Origin: Isoperla grammatica
Taxonomy: Eukaryota > Arthropoda > Insecta > Plecoptera > Perlodidae
Assembly (NCBI GenBank): GCA_945910005.1
Contig: OX246743.1
Location: 2,492,122-2,556,121, forward strand
Reading direction: 5' to 3'
Length of the DNA stretch: 64,000 nt
Shown here piece after piece: positions 37,869 through 50,344 of the stretch. Every line of letters begins with the position of its first letter. Positions within the stretch are counted from its first letter, which is position 1. A program made the translations under genes and the position numbers. The notes under the pieces are model-generated. The model saw only the letters and a list, made by a program, of their open reading frames with translations. It did no database searches and had not been told where the DNA came from.

Positions 37869-39240
37869 GCGACCCTATGGGAATTTAGGAATTTCGATCG
37901 TTGGGTTTTATATTACTTAATCATGGATTGCCATCAACAGAAATGCTTGTATACGCTTTTCGAGTAGGCCTCTACACGATTGGCATATAGATGAAGTTAC
38001 AGGGTACTAGACCTAGAACCCTGGTCTTATTTAGGATTCGAACCCACGTCTTAAGTTCGCATAAAATGTCTTAAGTTTGATTCTATCACCCCAAGGGGGG
38101 GGGGGGGTAAGATAACATGTAGCTATATACTATAGTTGAGGATCTGTAAGAATGACGGCCCCTCCTTATCCCCACCACTGCTACCCGACCCCCCCTCAAC
38201 TCCATGGAACAACAAACTGAACAACTGAAACAAACTGATTTTCAGTTACGCATTTCATTTTGTAAGGTTGTCACGGAGTTCGGGGGGGGGGGGGGGTCGA
38301 GTAGCTGTAGAGGGTATACAATACAATGGTTCTTATATAGGGACATTGAGAAAATCCTTGATTAATGAAGACAAAGATTGGTCGACACATAGTTGCTATT
38401 TTCAGTTACAGACCGTTAAATACTACATCCACTACTTGAGATGGAAACCTTTTATTTATCTGTGGCAGTTGTTAAATAAAACAATCAATAATATATTATA
38501 CAATATACAATTAAATCATTATAACACTTTAGATAATTGAGTTTGTGGAGTTATAATATTTCACATAATATCTAACACGGTATTGTTAAAGCTAATATTT
38601 ATTACCTTCTAAACTCGTCTGTTATTTCTAGTTTAAATTCAAAACTATTCAGAACGCCATCGTATAAAATGTTATTAATTACCCTTTGAAACGCATTATG
38701 CTGAATTTGCTTAAGTGAACTATATTTTGTGACTTCATCTGTCGTTTAACGACTGCACAATTATTTTACTTATTTTTGTTTGTTTGATTTAGTTACATCC
38801 CAACCCAGTCCACTCCCATTGTTCTACACACTATCACGATGGTTGTGTTGCGCAAGCAGAATGCACGAAGCAAATTATGCATTTCAAGTATCCATTTGTC
38901 GTTTGAAACTTATAACGCCATTATATTCAAATGTAAGTAACCTACTTCAGAATATTACGAACGAAGCGCTAATAAAATTGGAATTCAAATGTTCGTGATA
39001 TGTGAATTGTGACGGGAAAGATGCTCGTCCCTTCTGTTAAACGGGAAGCATACCTAGTTCCCGCTATTTGTACGGGTTTACTAGTATCTAAAATTAATTA
39101 TGTAAATACATATTGAATAGAATTTTTATATTTCAAAAGCAGATAGTTCAATTTCTATGAAGAGCAGAAGTTTAGTCTTCTTCGTTTCCTGTTCTCTTCC
39201 ATAAGTTAAAGTATAGTTCAGTGGAGCTAAGTTGAAAGTT
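37869..39240. other. No supported gene; poly(G) tracts and SINE relic
   Basis: A minus-strand B box (GGGTTCGAATCC, near 38033-38046) marks a SINE relic. Runs of 13 G (38095-38107) and 15 G (38282-38296). Frames at 38268-38540 and 38780-38998 have no motif. Confidence 0.4.
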
Positions 39241-39848
39241 GTTGTCGTCACGGATATGTAATAGTGAAGTGACGCCCCCCACTGAGGTGTCTATTGTGAC
39301 CGACTCGAGCCGGCCCCCAGTAAGGGTTTGGACTCACTGGCAGTCGACAGCTCAGCCCTTGAGCCATTCAACCCATTTCTTTTGTCTTGCGGTCACCAAA
39401 TACATTTGATTTCTAAACACGTTTTTCGTAAAACATATTGATTTTCTTACTTTATTGTTCATGGCTAAATATTGATAATGATATTTTCAGTTTGTGTTCT
39501 ACGATGAAAACAACTGATTCCATTCGGAAAATCGTTTTTGATGTGACAAAAACAACTGAGCCAATTGGGTGAATTGAATCAGTTGTTTTCATCGTAGGAC
39601 AAAACAATCAAAAAGTCTCATGATCAACGTTTCTCTACGAACAACATGCAGCCAGAAAATTAATATGACTCGAAAGACGTGTTCAGAAATAAAATATATC
39701 CTATAAATCGCAAGACTAAAGAAAAGGGTTGGACAGGTTCGAGTCGGTAACAAAAGACACCTCAGCGGGGTCGCTCTATTCATTCAATCTGTATCTCAAT
39801 GCTGTGTCACATGCTTCACCTCACTATTACATAATCCGTGACGACAAC
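39241..39848. mobile_element. 608-bp inverted-repeat element with nested MITE
   Basis: GTTGTCGTCACGGATATGTA with ATAGTGAAGTGA, and further in ACTGAGGTGTCTATTGTGAC, are mirrored at 39740-39848 (GTTACCGACTCG, GACACCTCAGCGGGG, ATCCGTGACGACAAC). A smaller inverted repeat sits inside at 39494-39603. No duplication is clear at the outer ends. A short minus-strand frame overlaps its right half by chance. Confidence 0.65.
39494..39603. mobile_element. 110-bp MITE nested in the 39.2-kb element
   Basis: GTTCTACGATGAAAACAACT and GATTC are mirrored by GAATCAGTTGTTTTCATCG and TAGGAC. Arms of about 26 bases surround a 55-base loop that repeats the AAAACAACTGA word. Confidence 0.75.
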
Positions 39849-42800
39849 ACCTTGCTACTTTAGGCGTGGCCAGTGTGTGATGCCATCACATAAACAACAC
39901 GATTTATGAATTAATGTGTTTATGATTCATGTATGGTATTTTGTGGACATGATACACCACTATTGATTTCTGCCATGAAACAATGGTATGATTGTTGCCG
40001 ACTTTGTCAATTATTTTATCTCATCTATTTAACTGTGCGTCTTTATTTAAAATAACGGAGTAGTTAATTCAACAATGCCAATAAATATGGTTGATTTAAT
40101 CATTCAAGTTCTCTAAGATGTCAATAAACAACACAAACTTTAAGAACAATGCTATTCAAGTAATACTTATATATATTGTCAACTGGCATATTCTTGTCGA
40201 TCGGATCAAAGCTAGTTTTCGACAATTAAGGCAATCATTTGATATTTCAACGGCGTAAGACGACGAAAATATTGCTAATGAAAAAAGAAAATATGTTTGA
40301 TGTGTATAAGTGATTTAAATAAATTAAAGTATTTTATGCTGTTGATTGCTTTCATACCCTGTGAAACTTGATTAACGGTAGTTCTTTCAGTGCCTATACT
40401 TGTTTTTATACTGTTGATTTTTAAATGGATCTGCTGTAAATAAGGTTAGCTTGCATCCGATATCCAGCTCTACCCGAACCAAGAAGAAGGCTTATGTCGT
40501 TCTATTTCAAGCCTTGGATCCACACCTTAACTTTCCATCGAAGAAGAAAATGTATTTTTGATGGAAATTTAGTTTTCTTTTTGTTCAAGGAGAAATCTTC
40601 TGCCCGTACTCTCCTCTTTTACATAACGATACACCGGATCAAAAGTTAGAGTTTCTGGATTCTTTTTCATCATTTTACCGGGATGTAACAGATTTTCCAG
40701 TTCATATCCATCACTTTTCGAAATTCAAATACAGCAAGAAATGTTTTAGGAGACGGTTCAGTGTAATGCCAGACGAAAGTAGGAATCCAAGCACAAAGAG
40801 GTCTCAAATATTGCCAGACTGTTTGAGAAATTTTCAATTTTGAATGTGCGCCATTTGATAAATCCGTGTTCATAATATTACCATTCAGGAAATGTACATA
40901 CATCAATATTTAGCGTGGGAGATAAAGCGTTGTTAGTACGTTTCTAAAACACACTTTGGTTCAACATGAATTGCATATAAAGAAAACAGAACGGAACGGA
41001 ACGGAGCAACGCTTTTGGAAATAATTAATTCATGGCTAGAAAATTAAAGAGGGCAACGAAAGCCATTGCATTTATCCAAAAATGAAGTAGGCCACTTACT
41101 ATCCGTTTATCGTGTATAGGAAACTATTCCCTGCTGTCTCATAAACACAAGAATCTAGGGGAATCAAACAAAGACATATTTTAAGAAATCAGAACTGTTA
41201 TGAAACCAATATTATATTTACGTGACATTCTATATTAGTTGCATAAAATTACTTCTTATAAAATTGCACGATAAGCCTACAAAACACGAATAAAATATAC
41301 GATTTCTACAAAATTGCTTAAATAATCTTGAACATTTAAAAAAATATATAATTTAATAGGTCTAAGTCCAATTACGATCATGATTCAAGTATCAATTTTA
41401 CCTGTGTCAGGTGGCGAACATAGTTCAAAAACCAAAAAATAAAACCATAGCAAAGAGTTCATTTACCCTCGTTTTGTGGCCTGAGAAAAATTAGGACAAT
41501 GTAGCTGATACTGATTAAAGTAAAGAATTACTTGAGTAAAGTAGCAAAAATCCGAAACATAACGATGACATAGATTGCATTACTTAACGTATAACATAAT
41601 CCTTAATGAACATCCACATTTAGTGGCATGAGAAAAATTAGGTCAATGGAGCTGGAAACTAATACTACTTAGTACTAAGTTCATTTGTACATCTTTTCAT
41701 ATGGATATCGATTAGAAAATAAGTATAGTTTTTAGTCTAGATTGAGTGCATGTTATGTTGTACAGCGCTGAAGCATTTGCTTATGTTAGCAACATAACAA
41801 TGGTTTACATTAACTTACATACTTGTAATTACTGTTAAAACATATTTTATTAAGACACTATTCTGTAATTTAGTATCCAAGTGTAATTTAAACTGTAAAA
41901 TGCAAATAAATTACTACTACAACTTACTTACTTACTACTATGGAACTGGAAACTTTTACTGGAAACTGTTGGCACTTGTAGGCACCCCGATACAAACAGT
42001 CTAATGCAGAACCTGGCAAAGAGTAAATCAGAAAAAACAGACTTGAATTATTAAAAGGTGAGAGACGGTTATAAACTTCCTGGCGACATTAAAACTTGTC
42101 TTACGCGAGAAAAAACGTGCTAAACTGCCTTTTAAAGTTAGGTTATGGACTTTTTCTCTTTTAACGAACAAGTTCTGAAGATGGAACTTGACGGCTTTAG
42201 TTCATAACTTTCGTTTCGCCCCCGACCCGACCTCGAATACAGAACATCTCGCGCTTAATAAAGATCCTCCCTTAAGGGTGTGTAAAACTACGTAACTCCT
42301 CCCCAAAGCATACCTTAACGCCGTCATTCATAACTTACAGGCCAAAGAATGAAAAAAATAACACTATAAAAATACTTTATGACACTGCAGTACGTGGAGA
42401 TTTATCATGCGTACTTCGTGCTTCGTGTGGAAGGCACGTCGCTCCAACAGTGTCTACATCCACTACATTACACTTGACTTGTGTCTGCCAATATTTGACA
42501 TGTGTGGCACAGTTACGGGAATATACACATTTTATATTTTTTGAGAAAATCTGCGATAATATAATTTTATTAAAATATACTTTAAATTTTAATTAAATTA
42601 ATTTAATTTAATTAATTTAATAATTTTAATCTTATCTTTGTTCAATTTAATATTATTTGTATACCGTGTTCCGTTAATTCTATGTAGTTTGCATTTCATT
42701 TAGCTTTAATATAACTATTCATATATAAAACGGTATGTTACCTTAGTGATGTAAAATAAACCTGAACCGCCACGAACACTTGTTTATTGGTTCAGGTATT

Positions 42801-42871
42801 TTCCATTGCATGGAAACAAATATAATTGTACATTAAACATGTTAAAAAAAGAGAGAATATAAAAATAATTA
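39849..42871. other. No supported gene; diverged direct repeat
   Basis: AT-rich. GTGGCCTGAGAAAAATTAGG at about 41477 and GTGGCATGAGAAAAATTAGG at about 41623 form a direct repeat some 147 bases apart. Around 42170 CTGAAGATGGAACTTGACGG resembles the start of the Penelope hammerhead-like motif, but the rest is decayed. Confidence 0.4.
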
Positions 42872-42960
42872 AATAATAATAATAATAATAATAATGATGA
42901 TAGTAATAATAATAATTATTATTATTATAATAATAATAATTATAATAAAAAAATAAAAAT
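42872..42960 (+). repeat. Imperfect (AAT)n / (ATT)n microsatellite
   Basis: AAT units switch to ATT midway, making it partly palindromic. Confidence 0.9.
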
Positions 42961-44187
42961 AATACTGTTAGTAACCTTGGAATAAGTTGAGTAATAATAG
43001 AAGCCTGAATTTGCTACCTCTACGTGTAATACATCCGGTTATAATTGGACGTATAGTATTTTGAAATAGTTTCAAGAAATGCTGTAAAGCATGCACTTAA
43101 ATGAATATATTCTAATCACATAACTACAAATATTTCATTATTACTAACCACTAATAACAAGGTTAATATAACACACAGAAGAGTTACAATCACTGAATAC
43201 TAACCTACATGTTAGAATGTAAAAGCGAACAAAATCAAGTGAGTGAATTGTGTCCTCAAATCATCGTCTCAATTACCCTCTACGCATGTAATTCGAACAA
43301 AGAAATCTCAAGTTTTTGCTTCTAATATTATTTGGTGTTGAACAATGTACTCGACAACTGGGTCATATGACGTCAGAGATTAGAGTAAAAGGCAGAAGGA
43401 CGAGGGGAAAAAGGATGAACTCATTTCGTCGCCTCTCACGACTGGCAGAGTCCATTCTACCCTGGGATCCAGACGGGAAAATATTTGCAAATAAATGACA
43501 CAGTAGGAAATTTAAATGTATTTGTGTACAGACAGTATCAAAGCAATACGTTGAACCAAACACAAAGCCCGTTCTAATTGAATTTCAACGTACAAAGCCC
43601 GGTCGAAATGAAATGAAACATTGCAGCAGAAGTTGAGAGAGACCAGAACAATAATATATCCATAACCAACCATGTATACATATCTGGATCTGAGCGGCTC
43701 TGATGTCTAGACAGGAAGCGCGGCTACTCCGCGTCAAGCATATCTGGCGCGAACCTCCACAACTCTCGTACACAACACTCGAACACCGGCCAACTGATGC
43801 GCGATGACGCAATGAAGGACATCCGTATAGGTTTGTTTGGAAGTAATGATACAGAGCTTGAGTTGATACATAGAAATGTTCAACGTCTGCTGTAGATTGG
43901 CTCAAAGATGATAGGTAGGAGGGAAATTGGTGGGAAAACCCGGTTCTAGTTGCTATCGTGGCTACGCTAACTAGGTCGTGTCCAAATGCTTCATATCATC
44001 TAAATAGTTGATAAACAACATTGGTCAACAATGAAAGTGACGTCTAAGAAGGCGGCAGGGGAGCTGTGATTGGCTGGCAGTGAGTTAGCATACCTATGGC
44101 GTTTTCCACTGGCTGCACTGGACCGCACTGAGTGCGCCACTAACTATTAGTACAACAAAACGCAGCAATACAACAGACGGGGCGCTC
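42961..44187. other. No supported gene; dispersed repeat relative
   Basis: 43421-43478 (TCATTTCGTCGCCTCTCACG, ACTGGCAGAG, GGATCCAGACGGG) matches the blocks at 10011 and 10131. TGACGTCA at 43368-43375. The minus-strand 106-residue frame at 43585-43905 has no motif that I recognise. Confidence 0.4.
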
Positions 44188-44512
44188 ACCGATGCCCCAC
44201 TCTCCGATGCCCCACCAACCTTTTTAGTCTCCGATACCCCACTACCTGCGCTACCTGTTTTCCTACCTGTTTACCTGTTTTGATAAAGCCCATGTTACAC
44301 CACGCAATTTAATCGCACGTCCACTGCGCGGTAAGCGGTATAGAGATAGAGGTGAGGTTAGGTTAGGTTAGTGTAGTATTATTAAGTTAGGGTAGTATTA
44401 TACTATATTTTAGGGTAGTAGTATATTTGGGTTGTGCGTGTGCTTATTTTACGTGGTGTAGCATGGGCTTCTTAAGCAGGTAGGTGGGGCATCGGAGAGT
44501 GGGGCATCGGAG
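44188..44512. repeat. Nested inverted repeats (ATGCCCCAC arms)
   Basis: The outer arms read GATGCCCCACTCTCCGATGC and its mirror GCATCGGAGAGTGGGGCATC. The word CTCCGATGCCCCAC is repeated within each arm. Inside lies a second pair (44285-44475). The whole can fold as a stem on a stem. Confidence 0.75.
44285..44475. mobile_element. MITE, AGCCCATG ends
   Basis: AAGCCCATGTTACACCACG and its mirror CGTGGTGTAGCATGGGCTT delimit about 190 bases. The AGCCC...TACAC ends resemble the TTA-flanked MITEs at 33505 and 58813. Here a duplication is not clear (TAA on the left only). Confidence 0.65.
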
Positions 44513-45021
44513 ATGCGTTCTCGAAAACGACGCAATATTGAGTGGGTTAATTAACTCAAGGCCAAGCAAATCAAAGTAGAAGAAGAAGAAGACTAATAGT
44601 TTGTCCATAAGTGCAGCTTTGAACTATGCCCTTACTGCAACGTTAATTTAGCTGGCTCGTCCTGAGAACTTTTGTAGTAGGAAGTGCAAAACTATATAGG
44701 ATACTGGTTAATTCCTCTAAATATTTTGATTGCTTGAGTTCTGAAGTTTGGAAAGAGTGCTCGCGCATCGTGCTCATAAAATAAGAGCTTCACAAGCTTG
44801 AATAAAGTTCTACTACCCTCGGGCGAGAGGTTGAACGCTAGTTTCGACCCCTGCAAGCAAGACACCGAACAAACGAACTAGGCAGGTACGAACTATGCAT
44901 GTAAAGCTACTAACATTGTTATACCAAACTGTTTAGATAATTCTTTAAACTAGTTTTGTTTCACAATATTAATTATTCTATTTACATTTTATTACAAAGT
45001 GGGAGCGGTAGGCCTACACTT
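44513..45021. other. No gene seen
   Basis: No supported feature. Confidence 0.5.
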
Positions 45022-45385
45022 CTGGTGGTTCATTATGATGAGTGTCATGTAGGACGTTCAAGTATAATATTTAGACGTACGTTATGCCCGAAAACGACAC
45101 CGTGGGTGCTGTTCATAGACAAGCAAGAGCCTCAAGGCGTGCGCCAGAATGGCGGTTCATTATGATAAGGGTGTCAAGTAGGACGTCCATAAGGCTACTA
45201 TAGTATTTAGGCGTGCGTAAATACCCGAAAACGACATCGTGGGCGCTGGTAATAGACAAACAAGAACCTAAGGGCGTGCGCCATATTACAAAATGGTGGT
45301 TCATCATGAGAAGGGTGTCATGTAGGACATTTATCATCGCAATATAGTATTTAGGCGTGCGTAAATACCCTAAAATGACACCAAA
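45022..45385 (+). repeat. Diverged tandem duplication, about 2.7 copies of 131-142 bp
   Basis: Units start near 45022, 45152 and 45294 with GGTGGTTCATTATGA or a variant. Each contains TGTCATGTAGGACGT-like, TATTTAGGCGTGCG and CCGAAAACGACA words. The minus-strand 98-residue frame reflects the repetition and is not accepted as a gene. Confidence 0.85.
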
Positions 45386-46376
45386 CTCAACCACATTCCC
45401 AGGATGCAAACCGTTAATCTGTTAGGCCCTAAAATTTAAATATGGCGGCTCAGGGCCTAATCGACGAAACCTACAATCATGGCATGGCTACTGTCGACTT
45501 TTCCACACCCCAATCATGCGAAAACGACTTGTATACTGCACCCTTGCTCCAAGTTTACAGATTTATAATTTAGAGCCGCCATTTTGAAAAATGGTCCAAA
45601 TTCTTAACCCTAAGGGACGAAATTTTAGGTGCTCCGGGTCAAATCCCTCCTACAGGTCTATACAACAACTGTTGCAAAGTGATTTGCTTTAAAGGTAATA
45701 TGCTCCTTGTTTTTTCACGTACCGCTCCCACTAGTTTGATTAACCTACGCAAAAAGAGATTATTTTTGTCTATCGTTGACACCATACTTTCCACAATATC
45801 TACGTTTAGTTATACACAGATATTTCTCAACTTTTAATTGATTAATGGATTATTGAATTTTAAAACACATAAATATTTCTGATTTTATTTTTTTAACAAA
45901 AAAAAATTGTTTGTTTGATGAAAAAGAGACAAAAATATTATAATATACCATGATTTGTACAATATTGACAAAGTGTGTTAAGAAAGCAATTAAATTAAGG
46001 GGTGTAAGAATTAGTACAGAATTATGATGAAAACGATAATAAGTACAAAAGACGTTTTGAAAAATTTGTTCCAAGACTGAATGAAGTAAGTTCACGTTTA
46101 AAAATATGGAATCATAGCACGACCAGCTAGTTCAAACGTAGCATCATACTCCCATAGCTATTTTGTAATTTTTTTAATAGCTTATTGTCTCCTTAGCTTT
46201 CGGTGTAATATTTATCAATACTTATATCATGTCTCAAGTAAAAGGTGAAATTGGAACCAACTTAGCAACGGGGAACGAACCTAATAAGTAGATCAGTGTC
46301 CAACTACGATTGTTGGAACTGATACAGAGAACATAAATACACGTGATCCGTATATAATGTAAGTTTACATGCAATA
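45386..46376. other. No gene seen
   Basis: AT-rich. The words ATGGCGGCTC and GAGCCGCCAT at about 45441 and 45573 form a minor inverted pair. Confidence 0.45.
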
Positions 46377-46619
46377 CGTTTATCAAGCGGACTGGGTTCG
46401 GACTGACTTCAGTACGCACCGAGTTCGGAACCCGTTTAGCAAGCATACTTCAATCCGGACTCTTCCTATTAGACCCTACCCCTGTCCTATTAAACCGGGC
46501 TTAATCGGCTTCTTAACAGAACTGAAATAAGCTCGAGCTGAGGTGTTTATCAGTCGAACTCGGTGCGCACTAAACTCGGCTCGCACCATCAAGTGCGAGC
46601 TCAGTCCGCTTGATAAACG
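46377..46619. mobile_element. 243-bp MITE with TA duplication
   Basis: CGTTTATCAAGCGGACTG and its exact mirror CAGTCCGCTTGATAAACG form the ends, and TA is adjacent on both sides (46375-46376, 46620-46621). Inner arms keep CACCGAGTTCG / CGAACTCGGTG. Consistent with a Tc1/mariner-type non-autonomous element. Confidence 0.85.
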
Positions 46620-49136
46620 TAGTGATGGAATATCAAAAACAAATTTGATTTAATTGTGAAGAACTTTTATCTCGTGTTTTGTTTTTTCCCCGGGGACTCA
46701 ACAGTCGATCAAACCGGTCCTGAAACGACTCCGCTTTAGAGGAGTGGGTGGATCTAGTCTCTCCGACTCGGTAGATTTATAGCGCTTGGTTTCAATGCTC
46801 TATCTGGGAAAATGTGAATCGGAAAAATCGACAACGAATGAAAATCCGCAAGAAGAATCAAGAAGAAGCCCACGCACATAGTTCATTCTTTATTCATTGA
46901 GAAGCCCACTGGAGCCAAAATATGTACATTTTAGTACAGATTAACATGCAAAAAATTAAGGTTCTACGTGAGTATTAAATTCTACAAACATACGTGAATA
47001 TCATGTTTGTGTAGAATTTTAAGAGAAATAATTCTTGTCATATTCAATTTTGTCATAAAACTTTGCATTGTGGAGATAAATGGGAAAAACACTTGCAGTG
47101 GCGGCCATTTTATTTTTTGCGTACAGCTCGTGAATGTCAAACATTTTAGCCGGGCACTATCAAATTTATTATTCTATAATCTAAAAGGAAGCGATTGAGC
47201 TTACTCCCATACTTGCTTCATCAAGGAGCCCACGGATGTACATTCAAGTAGAGACTCCGCTTCGCTCTGCTGCCCCTAGGAATATTACACTTTGCCACCT
47301 TGTTTCAATTACTACACAATACCTAAATTATTTAGACTAAATATGACGATTGTACACTATTTATGAATTGTTGATGATGTTTTCGGAAAAAAATAATATC
47401 TCCATTATTTACCGTTTACTTGCAATAAAGTGAAACATTTCATTGCTGCTCAACAAAAACTGAATATTTTGTGTCATAGAGCCATTTTCTTATTCAGTTT
47501 CGATGAAAATTGAACATCTGAAATAGCCAAATTCTTAACAGTACATTTTTCTACAAACAAAGTTTTAAAGATAAATGTTAGTATAATTTTCTCCGGACTT
47601 ATGAATTATTACAGATAATTCCGTAAAAATTGATTTTTAGGGGGTGTTTGGGGTGTTTGGGGTTGAAATACTCAAACAAAAAACTGCCAACAATGGTTTT
47701 CGAATGCATGGTATTCTCCTGAGTAAGAATAACCTTGTTGGCAGCTTTTAACAACCCGGTACCCCAATATCGAGAAGGAGACACATTTTTTGAAAACTGA
47801 TCTAGTCTATACAGCGTTTAGTAGTGGATACGTTTTTGCACGCGAGAGAAAATCTGATGATACTACAACTTCAAACCACTCATTGTCCAAAACAGGGAAT
47901 TGTCACACATGCTTTTTAAATATCGCTTTTTTCCATCGCGGAGACAGAATTTTTCTTTGATGGGTACCATCAGTGCTTGAAATTAGGAATTATTGACAGA
48001 ATCCCTTCGGGCTACGGTCTTATAGTTTTTGGCAGCCCGGTTAAGAATTGAATAGCCCGATTTTTTGTATTTATATTTTCGTTTTATTACATAATTAACA
48101 GTTGAAATTTCATTTTTTGCTGTTTAATTATTGTGAAGAAAATGTACTTTTTTTCTTTTATTAATATGTTATGACAATAATGACGTACAATTACAATGTA
48201 AAAAATTATTCTGAATTATATGATCATGATTAATTTGCCATGTTACTGCAATTCAGTGCTGCTTAAAGTGTCATTCATGTTCTAGCCTCATAAGAATAAG
48301 ATTACTGGTTTTATACATTAAAACTGTGTTAATTTGTTAATATAATACAGTCTGTCATGTGAATTCGCAAGCTTAAAGAAGGTTTACAAAACTTAACATA
48401 AAAATTAATGATGATAGAATACACATGACACTTTTGATTTTTCTCCCAGTCCTGATAATGTGTTTGTATGTGAAATTTAAGTAACGCGCATATCCTTATT
48501 TTGTTTTATTTGTGTACACAAAGAAGACGATACAGATGTGTGTGTTACATTGTTTACGCTTTTTTGAAGATCATTTACAAAGAAATATTCTATTTATATT
48601 CCTGAATATTGATAGTAACTTATCTGCTTACATTAAAAATATTGATAATACACTTAAAATCCAAGTTAATTATTAACTTAATTTATGAGAATTCAACGCA
48701 TGTCCCTTTATTTCGGAAAATTGTTTTTTTTCTGAACATTTTTGTGTCAATGTTTTCTATCCTGTTAATTTACCTATTATTGTTACAACCTTAAAACAGA
48801 CCAGTTTTGCGTAATTTTTTTAACAAATACTAAAACATAAAACCAACATTATTTTTCTCCAAGAAATTCCCTCACAAACCTAATTAGCATGATAGAAATG
48901 CTTCCATCTTGACCTGTGACCTGGAGGCTGTGTGGTCACTGGCCGGTCTATTGGTCTACAGACCGGACACCGTCTAATCAAGCCCACCCTCAAAGCATCT
49001 CACCCTCTATGCACGTACTGAAATACATTATAACCGCTGATGAGCGAAGACGCCGCCGGGGGGGGGGGAGGGGGGGGGGGTCGACTTCTGACCCGTGTCA
49101 CGAGTACCGGTGCAAAGTAGCCGACCAAACACACCG
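46620..49136. other. No supported gene; hAT half-end
   Basis: AT-rich. CAGTGCTTGAAATTAGG at 47970 looks like a hAT 5' end (compare 11971), followed by CCCG-containing words like those inside the 11.97-kb element. No matching right end is seen, so it is a fragment. Runs of 11 G at 49058-49068 and 49070-49080. Confidence 0.4.
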
Positions 49137-49140
49137 ACAG

Positions 49141-49221
<81 letters not shown>
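49137..49221 (+). repeat. (GACA)n microsatellite
   Basis: About 21 units. The long frames on both strands across it are artefacts. Confidence 0.97.
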
Positions 49222-49223
<2 letters not shown>

Positions 49224-50033
49224 CGGTCGTACATTTACAAGTGAAATGAGCGGCCGGCCCGGTCTCTAATGCTATTGTACGCTGGCTCACCGGTCCCCAG
49301 AGAATAACTTGGCAACGTCGCTTCCCCGCTCTCATGGCTAATTAATAGTGATTAAACAATACCTAATCTAATAGGGCGCGAATATAAACAAGGTTATGTC
49401 TTTGTTTCCGACTCGGAACAGAGAGAATCGCGGACGACTCGTGTGAAATACAAAAGACTCGGGAAGCCCCCACCCTCGCCCCCCCGCCCCCCCCCCCCCC
49501 CTCCCTCGGGTTCGGGGGCGTGTTAACACGGAAACTTTGCAAACAAGCCTCATGTACTGACTTAATTTTCACTTGATCCTCGCGGAACGGAATGCCATCG
49601 CCATCACATGGGCGGTAGTTGTAACGATAGTTATGGTGGAAACTTTTGTTATGAGATGTAAACATACGCGTGTATGGTTGGAATTCACACCCACTACTGT
49701 TTAGAGGGAAACAATGTACGAGAGGTGAAACTGTTCGGGGAACATTTTGTGTAATATGGAAATTAGAATAGCGTTTCGTGCTAAGACTATATCCACTAGT
49801 TTGAAATTTAGTTCTTCGAACGTAAACGTGAAACATGAGGGATTAACTCTTGATTAATTGAAAGGGTCATAAAAAATGTAAAATTCGATATTTGATCCTG
49901 TTTAGGCCCGGTATTATGAACTGTTGTGAGGTAGAAAGGAAGTTGAAAAAACTAATAGGCTACTACGTATTCATAGTCGTCCCCTACCCTGAGAGGCGCC
50001 AGTACAGACCTAGCGCTTCTGATTAGTGGTTAA
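49222..50033. other. No supported gene; poly(C)
   Basis: A run of 15 C at 49487-49501. The minus-strand 157-residue frame (49363-49836) crosses this tract, is Gly/Arg-rich there, and has no domain I recognise. Confidence 0.45.
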
Positions 50034-50100
50034 GCCATGGTGGAAACAAGTCATTGGCTACTAACTTTCTTATTAGCTAAAAACTTGTTTTCACCATGGC
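50034..50100. mobile_element. Mini-hairpin, 67 bp
   Basis: GCCATGGTGGAAACAAGT is mirrored by ACTTGTTTTCACCATGGC around a loop of about 31 bases. Confidence 0.6.
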
Positions 50101-50119
50101 AACTACAAGAATGGGTTTC

Positions 50120-50344
50120 GAAATCAAAAATCTGAATCAACAGCGCACTGTGGTTTAGTAAGCCCTACATACTGAATGCTGTAAGTTGTGTCTTACATTG
50201 TAATCAGTATGTTTTTTATATATAATTTATTTTACTACTAATTATCGAATTAATAATCAAAATAAGTACGCTAATGGTTACATTTCATTCAGTCTGTAGG
50301 GATTACCAAAACACAGTGCGCTGTTGATTTAGATTTTCGATTTC
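50120..50344. mobile_element. MITE with 58-base arms
   Basis: ATCAACAGCGCACTGTG and AGCCCTACATACTGAATG on the left are mirrored by CATTCAGTCTGTAGGGAT and CACAGTGCGCTGTTGAT on the right, over about 58 bases with few mismatches. The interior is AT-rich and non-coding. Confidence 0.85.

Noticed and set aside
43585..43905. 106-residue minus-strand frame
   Set aside because: Composition is unremarkable, with no domain, splice signal or conservation evidence.
45113..45409. 98-residue minus-strand frame with internal similarity
   Set aside because: The similarity is the diverged 131-142 bp tandem duplication. The unit lengths are not constant, so the frame is not maintained between copies.
49000..49836. 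Cys/Leu/Ser/Val repeat frame and a Gly-rich 157-residue frame
   Set aside because: The first is the GACA microsatellite; the second crosses a poly(C) tract and has no recognisable content.
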